Shown piece after piece: positions 27,398-36,128 of a DNA stretch of 64,000 nucleotides. Every line of letters begins with the position of its first letter. The first letter of the stretch is position 1. The notes beneath the pieces are model-generated. The model made no database searches. It saw nothing but the letters and a program-made list of their open reading frames with translations, and was not told where the DNA came from. Source of the DNA: Methanothermobacter sp. K4. Lineage in GTDB: Archaea > Methanobacteriota > Methanobacteria > Methanobacteriales > Methanothermobacteraceae. The position numbers and the translations under genes are program-made. The stretch is from positions 601,499 through 665,498 of the forward strand of contig NZ_JAKLTD010000001.1 of assembly GCF_022014235.1 (NCBI RefSeq), read 5' to 3'.

Positions 27398-28051
27398 TCA
27401 TGGGTCTCTGCTTTCCGGCTTCTGATTTTTTAGGGCCGATTCAAGGAATATCTCAAGGTCCCTCCAGAATCTGTCCCTCCCGATTTCTCTGGCCTCAAGG
27501 ACCATCCTTGATGTGAGGTCGAGGTTTAGGGAATTTATGGCCAGTGTATGGATGTATATGGATAGCTCAACCGGGTCGAGGTCACTGCGAATGCTACCGT
27601 CCTTCATACCCTCTATGATTGCCTCAACCATGAGCCTCCACATCCCTGTGCGGAGGTCCACTATTTCCCTTGCATCCTCACCCTCGCTCATCTCAAATCT
27701 CTCTGTGCCACTGTAGCAGTATATCCTGAAGTAGTCAGGGTGTTCCTTTGAGAATCTGTAAAGGGCGTCCACCATGGCCTTAACCTTACCGTAACCGTCT
27801 GTTTCAAGTTCTGAACATTCGGAGTACATCCTGTGGAGTATTCTTACACCGTAGAGGTTAACTGCGAAGAAGAGGGCCTCCTTATTTTTGAAGTAGTAGT
27901 AGAGGAGTGCCTTGTTGACCTCTGCCCTTTCTGCTATTTCATCCATGGTCACATTGTCGTAGCCCCTCTCGAAGAATGCCTTCTCAGCAGCCCTTATTAT
28001 CTGCATCTGTCTTTTCTGCCTTTCACGTTCTCTCCTGGAAGATGGGGCCAT
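27398..28051 (-). CDS. TetR-family transcriptional regulator
   Basis: 217 aa. Classic N-terminal helix-turn-helix: [20 protein letters not shown] then [20 protein letters not shown]. The C-terminal part is a helical ligand/dimer domain. Divergent from the soluble mtrA gene, with 142 bp between starts holding three phased palindromes, so it very likely controls mtrA and itself. The ligand is unknown; by context it may sense a methyl-transfer or corrinoid-linked metabolite. Confidence 0.93.
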   Translation of the reverse strand: MAPSSRRERERQKRQMQIIRAAEKAFFERGYDNVTMDEIAERAEVNKALLYYYFKNKEALFFAVNLYGVRILHRMYSECSELETDGYGKVKAMVDALYRFSKEHPDYFRIYCYSGTERFEMSEGEDAREIVDLRTGMWRLMVEAIIEGMKDGSIRSDLDPVELSIYIHTLAINSLNLDLTSRMVLEAREIGRDRFWRDLEIFLESALKNQKPESRDP

Positions 28052-28117
28052 CTTGATTCACCTTTTCTGTATCTGTAGGATATCTGTTCTGGGGCTTTAA
28101 AAGACTTTTACCGGAAG

Positions 28118-28180
28118 ATTTATATATTTTTAACCACAAGTTAAATTTTAACCAGAAGTTAAAAATTAACTGATGGTTAA
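28118..28180. promoter_or_regulatory. tetR-mtrA control region: shared TATA and three 18-bp-spaced operators
   Basis: Three 15-bp inverted repeats TTAACnnnnnGTTAA stand at 28130-28144, 28148-28162 and 28166-28180, exactly 18 bp apart. A TTTATATATTTTT TATA element at 28119-28130 touches the first. For mtrA, RNA would start near 28146-28150, inside the operators, so binding should block initiation. The third operator ends at the GGAGGTG ribosome site. Confidence 0.8.
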
Positions 28181-28193
28181 GGAGGTGTTTGTA

Positions 28194-28739
28194 ATGGTTG
28201 ACAAGAAACCGGTACCTGAGGACTGGCCCCACATAGTTGGGGACTATGTGGTTGGTGATGCCGAAAGTCCGGTTGCGGTTGTCACCCTCGGGTCCCACAT
28301 GGAAGATGAGCCTGTAAGGGCAGGCGCGGCAATTTCAGGTCCACTGCACACAGAGAACCTTGGAATAGAGAAGGTGGTTGGTAATGTAATTGCAAACCCC
28401 AACCTCAGGTTCCTCCTTGTATGCGGTGCAGAGGTCATGGGTCACATCACGGGTCAGAGCATGAAGGCCCTCCACAGCAACGGGGTTGATGGAGAAACCA
28501 GGAGGATAATCGGGGCCACCGGAGCCATCCCCTACATAGAGAACATGCCTGATGAGGCCATAGAGAGGTTCAGAAGGCAGGTGGAACTTGTTGACATGGT
28601 AGATGTTGAGGACCCCGCTGCAATAAGAGAGAGAATAGGTGAATGTGTGGTGCATGACTCAGGGGCAATTGATGAGGAGCCCCTCATTTTAAGGCCCCCT
28701 GAGGATCTGGATAAAAAGAAACCTGATGAAAACACATGA
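28194..28739 (+). CDS. Stand-alone soluble MtrA homologue (corrinoid protein)
   Basis: MtrA is the corrinoid subunit of the Na+-pumping methyl-H4MPT:coenzyme M methyltransferase. This copy has the cobalamin-binding domain, with His84 in [11 protein letters not shown] at the position of the known cobalt ligand, but no C-terminal membrane helix: it ends in a charged [11 protein letters not shown] tail at 181 aa. No other mtr gene is near. GGAGGTG at 28181-28187 fixes the start at 28194, not the upstream in-frame ATG at 28173, which lies in an operator. Probably a cytoplasmic methyl carrier or cobamide-binding protein; function inferred only. Confidence 0.9.
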   Translation: MVDKKPVPEDWPHIVGDYVVGDAESPVAVVTLGSHMEDEPVRAGAAISGPLHTENLGIEKVVGNVIANPNLRFLLVCGAEVMGHITGQSMKALHSNGVDGETRRIIGATGAIPYIENMPDEAIERFRRQVELVDMVDVEDPAAIRERIGECVVHDSGAIDEEPLILRPPEDLDKKKPDENT

Positions 28740-28757
28740 TTACTTTTTTAAGGGTCC

Positions 28758-28781
28758 AGACCGCCACCCTCAAGGCGGTCT
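28758..28781 (+). terminator. Hairpin after mtrA homologue
   Basis: AGACCGCC (28758-28765) pairs with GGCGGTCT (28774-28781) around an 8-nt loop, preceded by CTTTTTTAA. Possible terminator between mtrA and the convergent tRNA-Ser pair. Confidence 0.45.
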
Positions 28782-28810
28782 CTTCCTCCTATATTTTAGA
28801 TTCTTATTCT

Positions 28811-28896
<86 letters not shown>

Positions 28897-28925
28897 AGAA
28901 TAAGCTGTTAGTTTCAGAAAAAGGT

Positions 28926-29017
<92 letters not shown>

Positions 29018-29045
29018 AGCATCAGATAAAAGAGATTGATAAACT

Positions 29046-29060
29046 CTCATTTATATAGTT
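29046..29060 (-). promoter_or_regulatory. Stable-RNA promoter of the tRNA-Ser pair
   Basis: AACTATATAAATGAG read on the minus strand, about 36 bp before the tRNA-Ser(TGA) 5' end. The same 15 bases occur upstream of the tRNA-Thr operon at 43069-43083. Confidence 0.65.
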
Positions 29061-29083
29061 TTTGGTCCCTGAATTTGGTTATA

Positions 29084-29097
29084 GGGGTTTGCACCCC
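29084..29097 (-). terminator. Hairpin after the S10 gene
   Basis: GGGGT (29084-29088) pairs with ACCCC (29093-29097), loop TTGC, starting three bases beyond the S10 stop. Candidate end of the RNA polymerase/translation operon. Confidence 0.35.
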
Positions 29098-29099
29098 AG

Positions 29100-29408
29100 T
29101 TAACTCTTGAGTTCTATTTCTATGCTGACGTTGTCAGGTACATTGACCTTCATGACCTGACGCATTGCCCTCTCATCGGCCTCTATACCCACAAGTCTCT
29201 TGTGGATCCTCATCTCCCATTTCTCCCAGGTTGCGGTTCCCTCACCATCAGGTGATTTCCTTGTTGGGACCACAAGTTTCTTGGTTGGGAGGGGTATTGG
29301 GCCTGACATGTCCACGCCTGTCCTCTCAGCGATCTTCTTCAGCTGGTCACAGACGTATGCCAGTTTTTCAGGGTCTGTCCCTGTGAGTTTAATCCTTGCT
29401 TTGTGCAT
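29100..29408 (-). CDS. rps10: 30S ribosomal protein S10 (uS10)
   Basis: 102 aa. Archaeal S10 with [19 protein letters not shown] at the start and the [20 protein letters not shown] loop that contacts 16S rRNA. The EF-1alpha-S10 pair is the standard archaeal arrangement and they lie 35 bp apart. AGGAGG precedes the ATG. Last gene of the large minus-strand operon. Confidence 0.97.
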   Translation of the reverse strand: MHKARIKLTGTDPEKLAYVCDQLKKIAERTGVDMSGPIPLPTKKLVVPTRKSPDGEGTATWEKWEMRIHKRLVGIEADERAMRQVMKVNVPDNVSIEIELKS

Positions 29409-29443
29409 CTGAATCCTCCTTTAAAAAAGGGAAGGGATGGGGT

Positions 29444-30685
29444 TTATTTGGCTGGTACAAGGTCTATACACATTCCAGCAGCCACTGTCTGTCCCATGTC
29501 CCTTATGGCGAACCTTCCCATGTGTGGGATGTCCTTTATCTTTTCAATGACCAGTGGCTTGGTTGGTTTGACCTTCACTACAGCAGCGTTACCTGTTTTG
29601 AGGAAGTCAGGGTTTTCCTCTTCAACCTGACCTGTTGCAGGGTTCATTTTCTGCACAAGTTCAAGGAATGTGCAGGCAACCTGTGCTGTGTGGCAGTGGA
29701 ATACAGGTGTGTAACCGACTGTTATGACACCTGGGTGCTGGAGAACGACTATCTGTGCGGTGAACTCCTTGGCAACCTTTGGTGGGTTGTCCAGGTGTCC
29801 TGCAACGTCTCCCCTTCTGATGTCGTTTTTACCTACACCCCTGACGTTGAAACCTATGTTGTCACCGGGCTCTGCCTGGTCGATCATCTCGTGGTGCATC
29901 TCGATGGACTTGACCTCTCCACTGACACCTGCTGGTTCAAATATGACGTTTTCACCCTTCTTGAGTGTACCTGTCTCCACACGTCCAACAGGAACTGTAC
30001 CCACACCTGTGATGGAGTAGACGTCCTGTATGGGTATCCTCAGTGGAAGGTCCACAGGTTTTTCAGGTGCTTCAAGTTCGTCTAGTGCTTCAACGAGTGT
30101 TTTACCCTTGTACCATGCTGTGTTGTCGCTCTTGGTTGTTATGTTGTCACCCTCGAAGGCTGAGAGTGGTATGAATTCAACGTCGCTTGGCTTGTAACCA
30201 ACTGTTTTGATGAGGGCTGCAACCTCATCCTTGAGGGCGTTGAATTTTTCTTCGTCGTAGTTAACGAGGTCCATCTTGTTGATGGCCACTATGAGCTGGT
30301 TTATACCCAGTGTCCTTGATAGGAAGACGTGCTCCTTGGTCTGGGGCATTACACCGTCGTCAACTGCCACCACAAGGACTGCGGCGTCTGCCTGGGATGC
30401 ACCTGTAATCATGTTCTTAACGAAGTCACGGTGTCCAGGGCAGTCCACGATGGTGAACTCGTACTTGTCTGTTTCGAATTTTGCGTGTGCAAGGTCGATT
30501 GTAACTCCCCTTTCCCTTTCTTCGGAGAGCCTGTCCATGACGAACCTGAACTTGTCCTCACCGTCAGCCAGCTGCTGCTCGGCGATTGCCCCTGCCTGGA
30601 GGAGCAGGTGTCCCACTAATGTGGATTTTCCGTGGTCTACGTGTCCAATAAACGCCAGGTTCATGTGTTCTTTTTCTTTAGCCAT
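29444..30685 (-). CDS. tuf: Translation elongation factor EF-1alpha
   Basis: 413 aa GTPase that brings aminoacyl-tRNA to the ribosome. G1 [10 protein letters not shown]3 DCPGH, G4 NKMD are all present, followed by two beta-barrel domains. Length normal. It lies 110 bp downstream of EF-2, a larger gap than elsewhere in the operon, with its own likely promoter. GGAGGT precedes the ATG. Confidence 0.98.
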   Translation of the reverse strand: MAKEKEHMNLAFIGHVDHGKSTLVGHLLLQAGAIAEQQLADGEDKFRFVMDRLSEERERGVTIDLAHAKFETDKYEFTIVDCPGHRDFVKNMITGASQADAAVLVVAVDDGVMPQTKEHVFLSRTLGINQLIVAINKMDLVNYDEEKFNALKDEVAALIKTVGYKPSDVEFIPLSAFEGDNITTKSDNTAWYKGKTLVEALDELEAPEKPVDLPLRIPIQDVYSITGVGTVPVGRVETGTLKKGENVIFEPAGVSGEVKSIEMHHEMIDQAEPGDNIGFNVRGVGKNDIRRGDVAGHLDNPPKVAKEFTAQIVVLQHPGVITVGYTPVFHCHTAQVACTFLELVQKMNPATGQVEEENPDFLKTGNAAVVKVKPTKPLVIEKIKDIPHMGRFAIRDMGQTVAAGMCIDLVPAK

Positions 30686-30725
30686 ATTATACCTCCATAT
30701 GTGATGATTTAGCCTGATCTAGATT

Positions 30726-30784
30726 CAACACCTACACGTGTTGTTTGTCTAAGGTAATTTCCTATATTCCTTTTAATTATATAA
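30726..30784 (-). promoter_or_regulatory. Probable own promoter and leader hairpin of EF-1alpha
   Basis: On the minus strand ACTTATATAATTAAAAGG (about 30767-30784) resembles a TATA element just after the EF-2 stop. RNA starting near 30750 would carry a CAACAC/GTGTTG hairpin (30726-30743). This suggests EF-1alpha and S10 can be transcribed separately. Confidence 0.4.
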
Positions 30785-30795
30785 GTTTAATGGGG

Positions 30796-32988
30796 TTAAC
30801 CCAGGTAGTGGTCTGCCCTGTATGGCTCAGGACTTAGACCCTTCCTGGTCCTCACTTCCCTTATTATTGTGTGCTGCAGTTCATTTGGCAGCTTCTCGAA
30901 TCCAGCGTTCTCTGTTGACCAGAGGCATCTTCCCTCGGTGGCTGACCTGATATCCCCTGCGAATCCGAACATCTCTGCCACAGGCACCACGGATTCAACG
31001 GTTACCATGTCACCCTCCTGGGTCATGTTGACGATCTGCCCGCGCCTGTTCTGTATTTCACGGGTTGCGCTTCCCATGTAGTCCTGGGGCACGTTGATGA
31101 ACACCTTCTGTATGGGTTCAAGCACCGTGGGCTCGGCAGACATCATGGCACCGAATATACCCTTCCTTATGGCGGGTAAAACCTGGGCCGGACCCCTGTG
31201 GACTGCGTCCTCGTGGATCTTGGCGTCCATGAGCTTTATCTTAACACCCATAACCTTTTCCTTGGCTATGGGGCCGTTGTCCATTGCGCTCTCGAAACCA
31301 TCAAGGAGGAGCTCCTTGATCTCGTCGAGGTACTGGATACCACGGGTCATGTTGATGAAGAGGTTCTTCTCATAGACGTCCCAGACCCTTCTGGCCTCTT
31401 CCTTGTCCATACCTGCATCTATGAAGTTCTTTGCCATCTCCTTACCCTTGACGCGGCCCTCCTTTATCTTACCTTCCTGTATTGCCTGCATCACTGATTC
31501 TTCGACAGGTTCAATTTCTATGTAGAATCTGTTGTGCTTGTTGGGTGATTTACCCTCAACTGGCCCTGCGGTTCCTGAAACCGTTTCCCTGTACACCACT
31601 ATGGGCTCTGAGGTCTCTATCTCAACACCCTTCTCGTTTATCCTGTAGGCTATGATCTCAAGGTGAAGTTCACCCATACCTGAGATGAGGTGCTCACCGG
31701 TCTCCTCGTTGATCTCAACCCTTACTGTTGGGTCCTCCTTACCAACCTGCCTGAGGACCTCTATGAGCTTTGGAAGGTCCTTTGTATTCTTTGCCTCAAC
31801 TGCAACTGTAACCACAGGTTCGGATATGTGTTCGAGGCCTTCGAAGGCCTTTATCTTCCTTCCTGTGTCGCAGATGGTTTCACCTGCAACAGCGTTTTTG
31901 GCACCTGTTATTGCGACTATGTTACCTGCTGGAACCTTATCGGTGTTGACCCTCTCAGGGCCCATGTAGACACCGACCTGCTGGACACGTGCCTTGCTGT
32001 GTGAACCAACAAGGAAGACCTCGCTTCCCTTCTCTATTGTACCACCGTAGACACGTCCGGTTGCAACTTCCCCTGCATGTTTGTCTATACTGACATCTGT
32101 AACCATAACCGCAAGGGGACCATCGGGGTCTGTTTTGAGCATGGCCTGCCCTTCCTCGCTCTCAAGGTCCCCGGACCATATTATGGGCACCCTGTATGCC
32201 TGGGACTTGGCAGGGCTTGGCAGGTGCTCAACCACCATTCCAAGGAGCACCTGGTGGAGGGGTACCTTCTGGGCGAGTTCCTTCTGGTTGTCATCCTTAC
32301 AGTACTGGTAGATGTCGTTGAAGTTTATACCTGTCTCCTGCATTATCGGGACATTTATGGCCCAGTTGTGATATGCTGAACCGAAGGCAACGCTTCCATC
32401 CTCCACACGGACCTGCCACTTGTCCCTGAATTCCTCAGGGGCCATGTTCTTGATGAGTTTGTTTGCGTTGGCAATGATCTTTATGAACCTCTCCTGGAGC
32501 TCACTGGCGTCCAGTTTGAGTTCATTTATGAGCCTGTCAACCTTGTTGATGAAGAGGACGGGCCTCACATTTTCCTTGAGGGCCTGTCTAAGCACGGTTT
32601 CTGTCTGGGGCATTATACCCTCAACTGCGCATACGACAACAACAGCACCGTCCACAGCCCTCATGGCCCTTGTAACGTCACCACCAAAGTCCACGTGACC
32701 GGGGGTGTCTATGAGGTTGATGAGGTATTCTTCTCCGTCATAGGAGTGGACCATTGAAACGTTTGCCGCGTCAATGGTGATACCCCTTGCCTGTTCCTGT
32801 TCGTCGAAGTCAAGGAAACGCTGATCCCCTGCCAGTTCGGCGGAGATCATCCCTGCACCAGCCAGGAGGTTGTCTGAGAGGGTTGTTTTACCATGGTCGA
32901 TGTGTGCCACTATACCGATGTTACGGATATATTCCGGCTGGTACATGAGCTCCTTAATCTTGCTAATCATTTTTGCACGTCTGCTCAC
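30796..32988 (-). CDS. fusA: Translation elongation factor EF-2
   Basis: 730 aa translocase GTPase. G1 [10 protein letters not shown]3 DTPGH, G4 NKVD; the diphthamide His is in [13 protein letters not shown] near the C-terminus. The frame runs 40 codons further upstream into the S7 gene, but GTG at 32988 ([15 protein letters not shown]) has AGGTGG five bases ahead and matches the normal archaeal N-terminus, so I use it. Domains II to V are complete. Confidence 0.97.
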   Translation of the reverse strand: MSRRAKMISKIKELMYQPEYIRNIGIVAHIDHGKTTLSDNLLAGAGMISAELAGDQRFLDFDEQEQARGITIDAANVSMVHSYDGEEYLINLIDTPGHVDFGGDVTRAMRAVDGAVVVVCAVEGIMPQTETVLRQALKENVRPVLFINKVDRLINELKLDASELQERFIKIIANANKLIKNMAPEEFRDKWQVRVEDGSVAFGSAYHNWAINVPIMQETGINFNDIYQYCKDDNQKELAQKVPLHQVLLGMVVEHLPSPAKSQAYRVPIIWSGDLESEEGQAMLKTDPDGPLAVMVTDVSIDKHAGEVATGRVYGGTIEKGSEVFLVGSHSKARVQQVGVYMGPERVNTDKVPAGNIVAITGAKNAVAGETICDTGRKIKAFEGLEHISEPVVTVAVEAKNTKDLPKLIEVLRQVGKEDPTVRVEINEETGEHLISGMGELHLEIIAYRINEKGVEIETSEPIVVYRETVSGTAGPVEGKSPNKHNRFYIEIEPVEESVMQAIQEGKIKEGRVKGKEMAKNFIDAGMDKEEARRVWDVYEKNLFINMTRGIQYLDEIKELLLDGFESAMDNGPIAKEKVMGVKIKLMDAKIHEDAVHRGPAQVLPAIRKGIFGAMMSAEPTVLEPIQKVFINVPQDYMGSATREIQNRRGQIVNMTQEGDMVTVESVVPVAEMFGFAGDIRSATEGRCLWSTENAGFEKLPNELQHTIIREVRTRKGLSPEPYRADHYLG

Positions 32989-33005
32989 TAAAACCACCTG
33001 TAAGT

Positions 33006-33566
33006 TTAATGTGCGGATCTGGCTATCCTTTCTTTCTCTTCCTTCTTCTGGATTGCGAAGCTTCTGGTGTCGTACTCTGCAGCCAGCATTATCTCGTTTG
33101 CCAGGCACTCCTCTATGGATTTCTTGTTCTTGAATGCCGCCTGCATTGCACCCTTGGTTATGAATCCGAGGGACAGGTCCACCCTTCTCTGTGGGGATAT
33201 GTCAACCGCAACCTGGTAACCTATACCACCGTACTTGATCCTTGTGGTCTCCTCCCGTGGGGAGGTGTTTTCAACGGCCTTTACAAGGATCTGGACCGGG
33301 TTCTCCTTGGTCCTCCGGTTTATGATTTCAAAGGCTTCCTTCACTATCTTATAGGCCTTGTTCTTTTTACCTGAGTTCCTCTCGGTCCTCATAACCTTGT
33401 TTATCAGTCTCTCAACTATTGAAACCTTTGATTTTGCAAACTGCCTCTTAACGTGTCTTCCCATTGTGTGGGGAACCAGGATACTGTCAAGGCATATGTA
33501 CTTTGCGAGGCCCATATCCTCAACCTTGACTTCCTCAAGTTCCCATTTATCAAAAACTAAACTCAT
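33006..33566 (-). CDS. rps7: 30S ribosomal protein S7 (uS7)
   Basis: 186 aa primary 16S rRNA 3'-domain binding protein. Archaeal N-terminal extension, then [20 protein letters not shown] and [20 protein letters not shown] are recognisable. Five bases separate it from S12. Complete, with the standard str-operon order S12-S7-EF-2-EF-1alpha-S10. Confidence 0.97.
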   Translation of the reverse strand: MSLVFDKWELEEVKVEDMGLAKYICLDSILVPHTMGRHVKRQFAKSKVSIVERLINKVMRTERNSGKKNKAYKIVKEAFEIINRRTKENPVQILVKAVENTSPREETTRIKYGGIGYQVAVDISPQRRVDLSLGFITKGAMQAAFKNKKSIEECLANEIMLAAEYDTRSFAIQKKEEKERIARSAH

Positions 33567-33571
33567 AAGGA

Positions 33572-33997
33572 TTACCTCACAGGTTTTTCTATTTTCCCTT
33601 TAACCATTTCCTGCAGGGACACATTGTTGACCTTTGTAACCTTCCACCTGACACCGGGAATATCACCCATGGACCTTCCTGATGGTCCACCAATACCCTC
33701 AACAATGACCTCATCGTGTTCATCAATAAAACCAATAGCGCCGTCTCCAGGTGCGAAGGCCGTGATCTGTTTACCGTTTTTGATTAACTGGACCCTCACA
33801 CATTTCCTTATTGCTGAGTTTGGCTGTTTTGCCTCTATACCCACCTTCTCAATCACTATACCCCTTGCCTGGGGTGCGCCTTCAAGGGGGTCAGCCTTAA
33901 CATCAAGGCGGAGTGATCTCCTCTTGTAGTGGGTGTCTTTCCATCTGAATTTCTGCCTCTTGCTTTTGAGTTTTTTTGCTGCGAATAATCCTGGCAA
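33572..33997 (-). CDS. rps12: 30S ribosomal protein S12 (uS12)
   Basis: 141 aa decoding-centre protein. The conserved loops [18 protein letters not shown] and [13 protein letters not shown] are intact. Basic N-terminus ([13 protein letters not shown]) is typical of archaea. AGGAGG precedes the ATG. Lies 21 bp downstream of the NusA-like gene. Confidence 0.97.
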   Translation of the reverse strand: MPGLFAAKKLKSKRQKFRWKDTHYKRRSLRLDVKADPLEGAPQARGIVIEKVGIEAKQPNSAIRKCVRVQLIKNGKQITAFAPGDGAIGFIDEHDEVIVEGIGGPSGRSMGDIPGVRWKVTKVNNVSLQEMVKGKIEKPVR

Positions 33998-34018
33998 ATA
34001 AGATTCCTCCTATAAGAT

Positions 34019-34450
34019 TTATTTTATTATAATATTGCTTATGTTGTGCTGTCTTCTGGCCAGTAACCTGGCCCTCTCAATGTTCTGTCCGCCGCGTCCA
34101 ATGGCGATTCTCTTATTCTTTGGATCGGTTTCCACTGTGGCTATCTTTTCACCGTTTTCCTTCTGGAGTATCCTGATGCTCCTTATCTTGGCGGGCGCCA
34201 TGAGGTTCTTTATGAACTCCACGGGGTCACTGGAGTGTTCGATTACCTCAACACCCTTGTCGAGCGCCTTCTGAACCTTGGCCACTGTACTTCCCTTTTT
34301 ACCGATGGCAAGGCCCATATCACCCTTTTTCACGAGGAATGTTACCTTGCCGTTTTCGTCATCCACAATGCAGTCCTTCACCATTGCACCGGTCATGCTC
34401 TCAAAGAGTGCAATGTATCTTATCTCGTTTGTGGTAAATTTGATGGTCAC
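34019..34450 (-). CDS. nusA: NusA-like KH-domain transcription factor
   Basis: 143 aa short archaeal NusA with two KH domains and no S1 domain. GLAIGKKGSTVAKVQ and IAIGRGGQNIERARLLA are the two GxxG RNA-binding loops. Always found between L30e and S12 in archaeal RNA polymerase operons, as here. Role in elongation or termination is inferred from bacterial NusA. Confidence 0.95.
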   Translation of the reverse strand: MTIKFTTNEIRYIALFESMTGAMVKDCIVDDENGKVTFLVKKGDMGLAIGKKGSTVAKVQKALDKGVEVIEHSSDPVEFIKNLMAPAKIRSIRILQKENGEKIATVETDPKNKRIAIGRGGQNIERARLLARRQHNISNIIIK

Positions 34451-34456
34451 AGCAAC

Positions 34457-34753
34457 CTACCCCACCATTTCCAGTATTGTTGAATCACCCGGGTCCTGGA
34501 TTAAGAGCGCCCCCACTGTGAAGGGTTTACCGCAGACAGATCCCAGTTCAACGCTGGTGCCCTCATGGGTGTAAACCGGAATATCTGATAGCTCTGCATA
34601 GTATTCTATGTCCTCTCTGAGGTCCTCTGGAATGTTACTGGCCATTACCACCAGCTTACCCTTACCCAGTTTGAGGCCCTGAATTGTCCTCTTTGATCCA
34701 AGGATAACATTACCAGTATCTACAGCCACTCGTATTCCTCTATCTATGTCCAT
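34457..34753 (-). CDS. rpl30e: 50S ribosomal protein L30e (eL30)
   Basis: 98 aa L7Ae-superfamily protein. [20 protein letters not shown] and [19 protein letters not shown] are the typical start and middle, ending in [14 protein letters not shown]. Sits six bases before nusA and ten after rpoA2, part of the same operon. Confidence 0.96.
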   Translation of the reverse strand: MDIDRGIRVAVDTGNVILGSKRTIQGLKLGKGKLVVMASNIPEDLREDIEYYAELSDIPVYTHEGTSVELGSVCGKPFTVGALLIQDPGDSTILEMVG

Positions 34754-34763
34754 CTACTGCCTC

Positions 34764-36119
34764 CTATTTTCTTTCTTTCATCACAACACTAACGGAACCT
34801 GTACCGAGAGGTATAGGCTGTCCTATAATAATGTTCTCTATGATACCAGTGAGATGGTCCACCTCTCCCCTGATACTTGCTCTCAGAAGGTGCTTACCTG
34901 TTTCCTCAAAAGAAGCCCTTGCAAGAACGCTTGCCTTTTCACCGCTTATACCATGTCTTCCAATGGATTTAACAGAACCATCAGCAGTCATCATATCTGC
35001 AACAAGCATTATGTGACGTATGTCCACTGTGAGACCCTGCTCCTCCATGGTTCTCTTTGCTTCGTGTATTATTGCGTTTCTCGCTGCTTCTATGCCCAGA
35101 ACGGTTTCTATTTCGTGTATGTCGTTTGTCGTCGTCCGGACCTTATCCACACCCTCTTCTTTAAGAACAGCTCCAAGGTTTGAACCCTCTGTATGGATTA
35201 CCCATTCATCATCCTCTTTACGGATAACCACCTTTCCTATATTTTTAACCCCGCTTATCTGGAGTTTCCTCACCTTATCAGCCAGTAACCTGAGCTCCCT
35301 TATGGTGGGTTTCTGGGGTTCAAATCTCAGTATGCTGTTATCTATTTCTACTTTCTTAAAAGTTTTTTCCACCTTTGCTATTATATCATCATATTCAAGG
35401 TGTTTTTCAAGGATCTTCTCCTCGTCCAGTTCTGCAACCACTGCCATATCTGCGTACTGGATGCTGAAGTTTTTGAGGACATCGTTGAGGGTGCTTTTAC
35501 CTATCTTGTTGGCCTTTTTGCGCACAAATTCCTCATCATATCTGAGGTCACCCTCAAAGTAGATGCTCATGGTTGGTGTGGATATCTTCTTCCTGGCATC
35601 CACGATTTCGATGAGCCTTGGGAGACCCAGGGTAACGTTGAGTTCAGCCACCCCTGCGTAGTGGAAGGTACGCATTGTCATCTGGGTACCTGGTTCACCG
35701 ACTGACTGGGCTGCAACTGTCCCAACCGCCTCACCTGCCTCAACCTTCGCCCTCTCATATGCCCTTCTGACCCTTCTTATGAGTTCATCCAGTTCATCGT
35801 CGCTTAGGTTATGTTTCTTAATTGCATCGGCTATTTCTTCAATGAGTCCCGGCGGAAACTTCGCCCTCTTCCTTTTAACAAGTTCCTGGACCTTCAGGAT
35901 CCGCTGGTATTCGTCCTCAACGGCATCGAGGAGATCGTCTCCTTCAAGGCCCCGGTTTCTCTCTGAGATCCTGCTGAAGAGTCTCACCATTTCATAAAGA
36001 TCCGCTTCCTTCAGTTTTTCCTCCTCAGCGATCCTGGCAACATATTCCATCACAGGATCTGGAAGCAGGATCCCGTTCTTTGAGGAGTAATCCTCTATTT
36101 TAGCTGTAATTTCCTGCAC
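34764..36119 (-). CDS. rpoA2: DNA-directed RNA polymerase subunit A''
   Basis: 451 aa, the C-terminal portion of the split largest subunit. Contains the trigger-loop region [19 protein letters not shown] and the cleft/jaw, ending in [11 protein letters not shown]. An N-terminal helical extension of about 100 residues precedes the conserved part. No intein. Directly follows rpoA1 by nine bases. Confidence 0.98.
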   Translation of the reverse strand: MQEITAKIEDYSSKNGILLPDPVMEYVARIAEEEKLKEADLYEMVRLFSRISERNRGLEGDDLLDAVEDEYQRILKVQELVKRKRAKFPPGLIEEIADAIKKHNLSDDELDELIRRVRRAYERAKVEAGEAVGTVAAQSVGEPGTQMTMRTFHYAGVAELNVTLGLPRLIEIVDARKKISTPTMSIYFEGDLRYDEEFVRKKANKIGKSTLNDVLKNFSIQYADMAVVAELDEEKILEKHLEYDDIIAKVEKTFKKVEIDNSILRFEPQKPTIRELRLLADKVRKLQISGVKNIGKVVIRKEDDEWVIHTEGSNLGAVLKEEGVDKVRTTTNDIHEIETVLGIEAARNAIIHEAKRTMEEQGLTVDIRHIMLVADMMTADGSVKSIGRHGISGEKASVLARASFEETGKHLLRASIRGEVDHLTGIIENIIIGQPIPLGTGSVSVVMKERK

Positions 36120-36128
36120 AGAATCACC

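Noticed and set aside
29396-30085. 229-aa open frame antisense to EF-1alpha
   Set aside because: Cys/Tyr-rich composition is the mirror of the highly biased EF-1alpha codons; no ribosome site and no known domain.
32989-33108. 40-residue N-terminal extension of EF-2
   Set aside because: It overlaps S7 coding sequence and lacks similarity to EF-2; the GTG at 32988 with AGGTGG is a better start.
33006-33374. Plus-strand frames opposite S7 and the EF-2 start
   Set aside because: Shadows of strongly coding minus-strand genes in the translation operon.
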